In this document: positions 1 to 4,596 of the stretch, piece by piece
Numbering within the stretch: position 1 is the stretch's first letter
How the letters are laid out: every line of letters begins with the position of its first letter
Origin: CAZADA01 sp964483775
GTDB lineage: Bacteria > Pseudomonadota > Alphaproteobacteria > Caulobacterales > Maricaulaceae
Assembly: GCA_964483775.1 (NCBI GenBank)
Contig: CAZADA010000153.1
Span: forward strand, 1 to 5,483
DNA: 5,483 bases
Direction of reading: 5' to 3'
The notes under the pieces: generated by a model
The model's database searches: none
What the model saw: the letters and a program-made list of their open reading frames with translations, nothing else
Told to the model about the DNA's origin: nothing
Program-made: the position numbers and the translations under genes

Positions 1-3
1 CCG

Positions 4-20
4 CCCGCCCTGGCGGCGGG
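4..20. terminator. GC-rich hairpin, possible terminator
   Basis: A 6-bp perfect stem CCCGCC (4-9) pairs with GGCGGG (15-20) around a 5-nt loop. It lies 57 nt past the stop codon of the minus-strand secreted-protein gene and could terminate it, or it could belong to something left of the window. No clear T-run follows on the plus strand, and the minus-strand continuation lies outside the window. The assignment is therefore weak. No gene is supported in bases 1-76. Confidence 0.25.
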
Positions 21-76
21 TTGCGTAAGTCGCGTGGAGCGCCGGCGATGATGCGGGCGTCCTTTGTCTGTGCGCG

Positions 77-406
77 CTACTCCTCGACGGCGGTGATGAC
101 CGCGACGCCTGAGCCGCCGGTGTTCGTGGTGTAGTTGGTGGTGAAGCCCACGGTCGGCGTTTCGGGCAGTTCATCATAGGTGATGCAGATCTCGCCGTCC
201 GGCGCCTGCCCGCAGGTGGTCTTGGCCTCAAAGTCCATGGTGAAGGCGGTTGTGATGTCGCCGGACGTCACCGTCATCGCCGTTTCGTCGAACACGAGCA
301 CGTTCACGTCACCATCGGCGCTGGTGTATTCGACTGTGACTTTTCTGGCGAATGCCGGAGCGGCCATCAACGCCGCAATGGACATGGCCGCGATGATCTT
401 CTTCAT
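77..406 (-). CDS. small secreted (periplasmic) protein of unknown function
   Basis: This is a 109-residue protein that I do not recognise. It starts MKK, has a hydrophobic run rich in Ala, Ile and Met, and has an APAFA cleavage site, so residues 1-20 read as a classical Sec signal peptide. The mature part of about 89 residues is rich in Thr, Val, Asp and Glu and is predicted acidic. Its alternating hydrophobic/polar residues suggest beta strands. It has just two cysteines, Cys65 and Cys74, nine residues apart, which could form a disulfide in the periplasm. I chose the ATG at 406 over an in-frame upstream start at 442 because the signal peptide begins there and a good Shine-Dalgarno sequence (AAGGA, 418-414) precedes it; the longer form would put 12 unlikely residues ahead of the signal peptide. 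The 117-bp gap before it suggests its own promoter. A TATAGT-like -10 (491-486) is present but has no good -35. No domain can be named, so the function is unknown. Confidence 0.75.
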   Translation of the reverse strand: MKKIIAAMSIAALMAAPAFARKVTVEYTSADGDVNVLVFDETAMTVTSGDITTAFTMDFEAKTTCGQAPDGEICITYDELPETPTVGFTTNYTTNTGGSGVAVITAVEE

Positions 407-418
407 GATGCGTTCCTT

Positions 419-444
419 GTGTGTTATCGGCGCGCATAACACAC
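419..444. promoter_or_regulatory. 9-bp perfect inverted repeat adjoining the RBS
   Basis: Arms GTGTGTTAT (419-427) and ATAACACAC (436-444) are exact reverse complements around an 8-bp GC-rich spacer (428-435). On the minus-strand transcript the repeat ends at the base before the AAGGA ribosome-binding site and 12 nt before the ATG at 406. As RNA it would form a 9-bp hairpin directly beside the ribosome site; as DNA it could be a dimeric repressor operator. The sequence does not tell which. Confidence 0.5.
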
Positions 445-523
445 GCCGTTAGCGAGCGGCGTCCGCCAACTGCGGCGCCGCTTTGACTATAACGATGCGC
501 CAAGCGACTGGGCCCCTAACGGT

Positions 524-1078
524 TTACCGTGTCGCGATTTGATCGTCTGGGTGCGCGCCGCGCGCGCCGTCCACTGCGGCGATAAACCGGCCCGGTCGAG
601 GCCCTCGCAAAGACAACACGCCGGCGCCCGTCTCCACGTCCAAAATCCGCGTCACCATGCCAAAACGCGACTGCACCGACGCGATATCGGTCAATCGCAC
701 CGCGATCACCGGAACGCCCTTTTGCAGAGCGCGATTAAGCCTGTTGGGCATGAATACCAGCCGATGCGATGTTAAGATCACTCGGCCGCCAACCCATGTG
801 CCCCCGGCCAGCTTCTTTACAACACGCAAAATGACATCTTCGCCCACTGCGCCAGCAGCCCGAAAGGCCAGGCGCCCAAACGCATTCACTTCAGCCGTGT
901 TGATCACCGCGTTGGCGACCCAATAGTTGAGCACGGTCTCGCCCGGCGCACCGGAGGTGAGCAGCTCAAGATCACGCCCTTTGGGCTTGGCGACGCCCAT
1001 TAACACCAGCGACATCGCCCCCAAGACAACGACGATTGCGATCACTGTCGCCGCCAGCATGATCAGCAGCCCAGTCAT
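524..1078 (-). CDS. membrane-anchored GRAM/PH-like domain protein
   Basis: This is a 184-residue protein. Residues 3-29 are one strongly hydrophobic segment followed by KPKGR, which places the rest in the cytoplasm by the positive-inside rule. Residues 80-172 resemble a GRAM or bacterial PH-like domain: a Gly-rich turn, then VILTSHRLVFMP (100-111), then VIAVRLTDIASVQ (124-136), then a strand pair ending in VLSLRG (154-159). This is the usual pattern of 'lTnhRLvF ... i.l.dI..v' seen in such domains, which in other proteins bind lipid or protein partners. The exact ligand is unknown. The start is well supported: a perfect AAGGAGG (1092-1086) lies 7 nt before the ATG at 1078, inside the end of the preceding ORF, whose TGA overlaps this ATG by one base. 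This suggests translational coupling. An in-frame TTG one codon earlier is less likely. The domain call rests on pattern recognition only. Confidence 0.65.
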   Translation of the reverse strand: MTGLLIMLAATVIAIVVVLGAMSLVLMGVAKPKGRDLELLTSGAPGETVLNYWVANAVINTAEVNAFGRLAFRAAGAVGEDVILRVVKKLAGGTWVGGRVILTSHRLVFMPNRLNRALQKGVPVIAVRLTDIASVQSRFGMVTRILDVETGAGVLSLRGPRPGRFIAAVDGARGAHPDDQIATR

Positions 1079-1284
1079 CAATCAGCCTCCTTCGACACTG
1101 CGACTGGCGCGACCCAGCTCAACGGCGCGCACGGTGTATCGGTCGCCGCCTTGATCAGTCTAACCGCCGCGGGCCCTAGCTTAAGAACGAATTTGACCTC
1201 TGGCTCAATTTGCAGAACGGCCAGCCGACGGCGCGACCTCAGAATTGAACGCCGTTCGAGTTCATCAAGCGTACTCGACGCCAC
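1078..1284 (-). CDS. small hypothetical protein, 68 aa, coupled to the GRAM-like gene
   Basis: I do not recognise this one. It is an ORF from GTG 1284 to TGA 1080-1078 and encodes a basic, Arg-rich N-terminal third (residues 8-21, including ERRSILRSRRR). A mostly hydrophobic/basic middle follows (LQIEPEVKFVLKLGPAAVRLIKAATDT), and the protein ends in KEAD. No signal peptide or clear membrane segment is seen. Evidence for reality is positional: the TGA overlaps the ATG of the GRAM-like gene, which carries its ribosome site inside this ORF, and the region would otherwise be a non-coding gap of about 240 bp. Against it, the start is GTG with only a weak ribosome site, the frame is also open further upstream antisense to the methyltransferase gene, and only 36 bp separate it from the divergent ATG at 1321. 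It may be a regulator or accessory of the GRAM-like protein, or not translated. Confidence 0.45.
   Translation of the reverse strand: MASSTLDELERRSILRSRRRLAVLQIEPEVKFVLKLGPAAVRLIKAATDTPCAPLSWVAPVAVSKEAD
1086..1092 (-). promoter_or_regulatory. strong Shine-Dalgarno for the GRAM-like gene
   Basis: AAGGAGG on the minus strand, 7 nt before ATG 1078, is a full match to the anti-SD core. It fixes the start of the GRAM-like gene and lies within the last codons of the 68-residue ORF. Confidence 0.8.
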
Positions 1285-1320
1285 TTGGCGCTCGCCCGTG
1301 GCTCGTCGTACATCACGACG

Positions 1321-1911
1321 ATGACAACACAGATGCGCGGTTATTTTGCGGTTGGCGTGGAGGGCATCTCCAAGGCCATGAATTTGGGTGCGATTATGCG
1401 CACGGCTCACGCGTTTGGCGCGAGCTTTGTGTTCACAGTGGGCGCCCATCATCGGGCTAAGGATGTCCGCAAATCCGACACCAGCCGCACCATGGAGCAT
1501 GTTCCCTACTATGATTGGGCCGCGCTGGACGACATGGCTCTGCCTGACGGCTGCCAGTTGGTGGGTGTGGAGTTGACCGATCATGCGGTGGATTTGCCAA
1601 GCTTTCGCCACCCCAAATCGGCGGCCTATGTGCTCGGACGCGAGCGCGGATCGCTGACCCCGGCCATGCTGGAGCGCTGCGCCCATGTGGTGAAAATTCC
1701 CACGAAATTCTGCGTGAACGTTTCGGTCGCCGCGGCGCTCACCTTGTACGATCGCACGTTATCAATGGCGGCGTGGGCCGATCGGCCGATCATTCCGGGC
1801 GGCCCGCCTGGGGCGGTGCCTGGCCGGGCGACGGGGGACGGTCACGGCCCCGTCAAGACGCGCATCGCACGCTCATCGCCCTCCTCGACCGAAGACCAAG
1901 ATCTGCACTGA
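1321..1911 (+). CDS. TrmH/SpoU-family RNA 2'-O-methyltransferase
   Basis: This 196-residue protein should transfer a methyl group from S-adenosylmethionine to a ribose 2'-OH in tRNA or rRNA in the cytoplasm. All three SPOUT (SpoU) motifs are visible. Motif 1 is NLGAIMRTAHAFGA (21-34) with Asn21 and the catalytic-type Arg27. Motif 2 is AYVLGRERGSL (102-112) with Glu108. Motif 3 is IPTKFCVNVSVAAALTLYDR (126-145), including the invariant-type Asn133 and Ser135; Cys-Val replaces the more usual Ser-Leu before Asn, a variant I recall from some family members. There is no N-terminal substrate-binding extension, so the target RNA cannot be told. I prefer ATG 1321, nine residues before the conserved core; ATG 1333 is also possible, while the in-frame TTG at 1285 adds 12 unlikely residues. 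No good ribosome site is seen. The C-terminal tail (150-196) is Pro/Gly-rich, and its last 13 codons, stop included, overlap the end of the convergent CPBP gene. Confidence 0.92.
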   Translation: MTTQMRGYFAVGVEGISKAMNLGAIMRTAHAFGASFVFTVGAHHRAKDVRKSDTSRTMEHVPYYDWAALDDMALPDGCQLVGVELTDHAVDLPSFRHPKSAAYVLGRERGSLTPAMLERCAHVVKIPTKFCVNVSVAAALTLYDRTLSMAAWADRPIIPGGPPGAVPGRATGDGHGPVKTRIARSSPSSTEDQDLH

Positions 1912-2868
1912 CGCGGCGATTTCCATCAGCGCCGCAATGCCGATGTGCACGACGATTCCGCCATAGATGCTGCGCGTGTGGTACGTGATGACCCCCAGAA
2001 TGTAACCGCCGAATATGGAGCTCACACATTCCATCATCGGCTTACCAAAGTGAATTATACAATATAGTGTGGTCATCGCATAGACACCACCAATACCGGC
2101 GGTGCGCGCTAGCGCTAACACCACAAAACCACGGAAGAAAAACTCCAGCGTTACGAACTGAAGCATGTAGGTGACTTGGTAGAACCCTTGTGTGAGCCAC
2201 ACGGGCACGGCCCAGTACGCCTCCGCGCCGCTGAGCCAGGGCTTGTACCTTGGATAGGTGACCAGGAACGCGTCACCGGCTGACGCGACAACCACTGCTG
2301 GGGTCACCAGTAGTAACAAAATTGCGTAAGGCTTCCAGGCAAACGACGAGGAAAATCCATATAATCGCTCGTTGTACCGCCGTCGTGTGGCTAGCCAATA
2401 CATAACTGCGGGAAAGAAATACACTGTCGACACAAACAGATTGAATGACAGCTTGAGAACGTAATACTGAACCTCTAGAGGGAGCAGCGGCACGAGATAA
2501 TCGCGGTACACAAATGTGAAGGAATGGCACCCAATAACAACGCTCAAGCTGATGGCGGATACGATCCAGAACTCGGCTTTCCGCCAAAAGTCGACCCGTC
2601 CGGTTGTGAATGAATAGAGCGCCAACGTTGCACAATACGGGACGACGTAGAGGAGCGCTTCCCATACAAATCGTTCCGGGCCCCCACCATACCAAATGAC
2701 CAAAAGATCCGGACTGGCCTGACCCAAGCCGGCCATGTCGCCAAGCGCCGTCAGGCCGCCATAGCGCCACGCAATGTACACGCTCAACCCGATGAGCCAG
2801 AGGACCACGAAGCGTGCATTGAACTCACGCTCGCGATGGGTTTGAAAAACCTCGAGGAGTTTGCTCAC
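1873..2868 (-). CDS. CPBP-family (CAAX/Abi-type) intramembrane protease homologue
   Basis: This is a 331-residue multi-pass membrane protein with about eight hydrophobic segments, for example 19-36, 68-88, 100-115, 136-160, 181-199, 233-256, 282-296 and 304-325. The C-terminal third carries CPBP signatures: motif 1 LEFFFRG (241-247, Glu242 and Arg246), motif 2 YCIIHFGKP (269-277, His273), TRSIYGG (298-304), and the last motif HIGIA (308-312, His308). Family members are glutamate/histidine proteases in the membrane (Rce1-like CAAX processing, bacteriocin immunity and others). Here the first Glu of the usual EExxxR is Leu241 and the Asn of HxxxN is Ala312, so activity may be altered; I recall other members with such changes. 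GTG 2868 is preferred because it gives a normal cytoplasmic N-terminus; a TTG at 2901 is in frame but lies inside a palindrome. Parts of the gene are near 42% G+C, well below the neighbours. It follows the anti-sigma gene on the same strand after 180 bp. Confidence 0.85.
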   Translation of the reverse strand: MSKLLEVFQTHREREFNARFVVLWLIGLSVYIAWRYGGLTALGDMAGLGQASPDLLVIWYGGGPERFVWEALLYVVPYCATLALYSFTTGRVDFWRKAEFWIVSAISLSVVIGCHSFTFVYRDYLVPLLPLEVQYYVLKLSFNLFVSTVYFFPAVMYWLATRRRYNERLYGFSSSFAWKPYAILLLLVTPAVVVASAGDAFLVTYPRYKPWLSGAEAYWAVPVWLTQGFYQVTYMLQFVTLEFFFRGFVVLALARTAGIGGVYAMTTLYCIIHFGKPMMECVSSIFGGYILGVITYHTRSIYGGIVVHIGIAALMEIAASVQILVFGRGGR

Positions 2869-2882
2869 ACCACCCCGCCCCA

Positions 2883-2897
2883 GCCGATCCGATCGGC
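2883..2897. repeat. 15-bp palindrome before the CPBP gene
   Basis: GCCGATC (2883-2889) and GATCGGC (2891-2897) are exact reverse complements around one central base (2890). It sits 14 bp upstream of the GTG at 2868, where an operator or an mRNA hairpin could act on the CPBP gene. It shares bases 2890-2897 with the left arm of the larger inverted repeat, so the two structures would compete. Confidence 0.45.
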
Positions 2898-3048
2898 GCA
2901 ACGGGCGCCACGCCGGAACCCTCGGCGCATTGTTTCCAAACCTCGTTGAAGCCGTCTATGGGGTAGTTGGGAAACGGCTTTGACAGTTGAACGGGGCCGC
3001 CCACGTCTTTCACAGCGGCCGACGCCGCGCCGCCCCTTGCGCCGATCG
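2890..3048. repeat. 159-bp element bounded by 18-bp inverted repeats
   Basis: The left arm 2890-2907 (CGATCGGCGCAACGGGCG) and the reverse complement of the right arm 3031-3048 (CGATCGGCGCAAGGGGCG) match at 17 of 18 bases. They enclose 123 bp. The outer end of the right arm touches the TAA stop of the anti-sigma gene; the left arm ends 21 bp before the CPBP start. Inside are a 5-bp hairpin GCGGC/GCCGC (3015-3028) and a 7-bp stem AAGCCGT/ACGGCTT (2949-2955 with 2974-2980), plus GTTTCC/GGAAAC (2932-2937 with 2970-2975), whose pairing crosses the 7-bp stem. Transcribed from the sigma operon, this would be a long-stemmed structured RNA. It could be a 3' UTR element, a small RNA, or a MITE-like palindromic repeat. 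No target-site duplication is obvious, and no poly-T run marks it as a simple terminator. Confidence 0.5.
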
Positions 3049-3762
3049 TTAGCCCGCGCCGAAGAGGCGTTGGACCAGGCCCAGGGCGCCCTTAAACGCC
3101 AAGGGCGCATTGGTGACGGCCAGCGCGTAACACACCTCATCAGCCTCGGCGATGGGCTTGTGCTCCACATCGGGGCCGGCCGCGCACACTTCGCCGCAAC
3201 GATAGCGACGCTCACCATCATGAAACGCCCCTGTGAGCACGAGCGTGTATTCTAGACCCTTGTGGGTGTGCACCGGCACGCCGCGGCCCGGTTCGATGCG
3301 GATGAGCTCGGCCTTCACCTCCCCCTCCCGGGCGACTTCCAGCCGGCGCACGCGGCGGCCGGCGAACTGCCAGTCGCCCTTCTCCAGCGCCAACAGGCTG
3401 GACGTGCGGATGGGATCGGGCAGCGCCAACAGCTCCTGGATCTCGGTGTTCGCTGATTGGGCGGCCACGGGATGGGCGGCTATGGCGGTGTTCGCTTCGA
3501 TCGCCTCAATGGCGTCCAGGGCGGCCGCCAACGCCCCCTCGCCCAGATCGGCCGGCTCGACACACTCCATCAGCGCGCCGCCAACCCGGTCAGCCTGGGC
3601 GCGCATCTGCGCGATTTGAGGGTCAAGGGCGGCCTGGCTCTCCACCAGCAGACGCAGAGGCTCGGGCCATGCGCCGTGCCAGTACGCGGCCGCGATCAGC
3701 GTGGGATCATCGTAATCGTCCAACATACCAATCCGTATCCCGACGGAGCCTATCGTGCTCAT
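3049..3762 (-). CDS. ChrR-like cupin anti-sigma factor
   Basis: This 237-residue protein should hold the upstream ECF sigma factor inactive in the cytoplasm until a stress signal (singlet oxygen or organic peroxide in known ChrR proteins) releases it. Residues 13-75 correspond to the ChrR anti-sigma domain (DPTLIAAAYWHG then WPEPLRLLV, then VGGALMECVEP at 60-70). Residues 130-230 form the cupin domain with metal ligands His165, His167, Glu171 and His201, spaced +2, +6 and +36, the same spacing as I recall for Rhodobacter ChrR (141, 143, 147, 177). However, the positions of the four zinc ligands of the anti-sigma domain (His, His, Cys, Cys in ChrR) fall on Asp18, Gln43, Asp47 and Ile50 by my hand alignment, so that zinc appears to be lost. 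Either ATG 3762 (with GGTGGTG before it) or ATG 3726, which matches the ChrR N-terminus, may be the start. It lies 57 bp after the sigma gene. Confidence 0.9.
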   Translation of the reverse strand: MSTIGSVGIRIGMLDDYDDPTLIAAAYWHGAWPEPLRLLVESQAALDPQIAQMRAQADRVGGALMECVEPADLGEGALAAALDAIEAIEANTAIAAHPVAAQSANTEIQELLALPDPIRTSSLLALEKGDWQFAGRRVRRLEVAREGEVKAELIRIEPGRGVPVHTHKGLEYTLVLTGAFHDGERRYRCGEVCAAGPDVEHKPIAEADEVCYALAVTNAPLAFKGALGLVQRLFGAG

Positions 3763-3819
3763 TCACCACCAAAGTGTAGAGTTGTTCAAGGGGCGGTCAA
3801 GCGTGAGAAATTCCAACCG

Positions 3820-4401
3820 TTAGTCTTCTGGCTGCAATGTCATGCGCAATCGGGAAAACGCCAACCGTAACCGAGACTTCACCGTACCCAGCGGCAAATC
3901 GACTTGCTTTGAGATCTCGCTGTGGGAGAGCCCGTCGAAGAAGGCGAGGCGCAACAGCTCCAATTGCTGGGGCGGCAGCTCATTCATGGCTTGGCGCACC
4001 TGCGCCTCGCGCTCGAGCGCGGAAACCGCTTCGTCGGGCGGCGTTTCGGGGGCGGGCGACAGCATGGGGTCTTCGCTGTCCAGCTCACCTTTGTTGGCGC
4101 GGCGCAGCGCGTCGATCCGGCGATTGCGAGCTATGCGGAAAACCCATGTCGAAACGGACGCTTGACGTCGATCGAAGGTCTCAGCCTTGCGCCAAACCGC
4201 GATCATCACTTCCTGGGCCAGCTCTTCGGCCAGACCGTCCTCAGCGCCCAGACGCAACAAGTAGGCTTTAATCCGCGGCGCGAAGTAGGTGAACAGATCT
4301 GCAAACGCCTGCCGATCCTTGTGCGCAGCGATGCGTTCAACCGCGTCGGCGTGAGCTTCGCGATCGGCGGTGGCCAAACCAGTGTGGGTGCGGTGGGACA
4401 C
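3820..4401 (-). CDS. rpoE: RpoE-like ECF sigma factor (ECF11 type)
   Basis: This 193-residue sigma-70 family factor directs RNA polymerase to stress promoters. Sigma region 2 spans about residues 31-102, with AFADLFTYFAPRIKAYLLR (32-50), the polymerase-contact part EELAQEVMIAVWRKAETFD (59-77) and the -10-binding stretch STWVFRIARNRRIDALRR (84-101). A Pro/Glu-rich linker (106-125) follows. Region 4 is about 133-188, with the helix-turn-helix GLSHSEISKQVDLPLGTVKSRLRLAFSRLR (157-186). The sequence and length strongly recall Rhodobacter sphaeroides RpoE, the singlet-oxygen sigma factor paired with ChrR, and the next gene is a ChrR-like anti-sigma factor. Start GTG 4401 is fixed by a strong AAGGAGG (4414-4408), 6 nt upstream. 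In related systems the pair is autoregulated, but I find no convincing TGATCC/TAAGA promoter here. The symbol reflects the resemblance and is not proof of orthology. Confidence 0.94.
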   Translation of the reverse strand: MSHRTHTGLATADREAHADAVERIAAHKDRQAFADLFTYFAPRIKAYLLRLGAEDGLAEELAQEVMIAVWRKAETFDRRQASVSTWVFRIARNRRIDALRRANKGELDSEDPMLSPAPETPPDEAVSALEREAQVRQAMNELPPQQLELLRLAFFDGLSHSEISKQVDLPLGTVKSRLRLAFSRLRMTLQPED

Positions 4402-4596
4402 ACGGCCTCCTTGCCCGCTTAGCCCCCATGGCTGAACGAGCTCATGTCAAAACAGCCCTAGATGCCGGACAGAATCAACCACGCCGCGCTGCGCACCCGC
4501 ACCTTGGCCGTCGCAAACCAGTGGTTTTCGCTGCGCCCGGTCCGCGCTATGACGACAAACGTGCGACGGGGGTGCAGCAAAGAGGGTAACACGCGG
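4402..4596. promoter_or_regulatory. divergent intergenic region between sigma gene and IalB-like gene
   Basis: These 195 bp should hold promoters for both flanking genes. Visible signals are the sigma-gene ribosome site AAGGAGG (4414-4408, minus) and a GAGGG ribosome site (4582-4586, plus) 10 nt before ATG 4597. A TTGACA hexamer (4450-4445, minus) lies about 44 bp before the sigma start, but no acceptable -10 lies 16-18 bp downstream of it. TGATTC on the minus strand (4475-4470) resembles an RpoE -35 but lacks a matching -10. I cannot place either promoter with confidence. Confidence 0.35.

Noticed and set aside
1..51. Plus-strand frame open from the left edge to TGA 49-51 as a C-terminal gene fragment
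   Set aside because: Only 16 Arg/Pro/Ala-rich codons; nothing distinguishes it from a chance frame.
1285..1686. Long minus-strand frame continuing upstream of the 68-residue ORF (to 1686)
   Set aside because: It lies antisense to the methyltransferase core, is rich in His, Arg and Cys as shadow frames are, and has no domain. Only the part after GTG 1284 is kept.
1776..1787. 12-bp palindrome GGCCGATCGGCC within the methyltransferase gene
   Set aside because: Short, lies in Ala-Asp-Arg codons of a GC-rich gene, and is easily explained by composition.
3015..3028. 5-bp GCGGC/GCCGC hairpin as a terminator of the sigma operon
   Set aside because: The stem is short and no T-run follows; it is treated as part of the larger inverted-repeat element.
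3773..3800. TTGACC (3800-3795) and TACACT (3778-3773) with 16-bp spacing on the minus strand, a possible separate promoter for the anti-sigma gene
   Set aside because: Transcription would start about 4 nt before ATG 3762, giving a nearly leaderless message. It could suit the internal ATG 3726, but the match is too weak to annotate.
4445..4450. TTGACA hexamer upstream of the sigma gene as a housekeeping -35
   Set aside because: No acceptable -10 at 16-18 bp; the candidate position reads GGGGGC.
4462..4596. N-terminal extension of the IalB-like protein from ATG 4462
   Set aside because: It would put 45 residues ahead of a clear signal peptide, and no ribosome site supports it.
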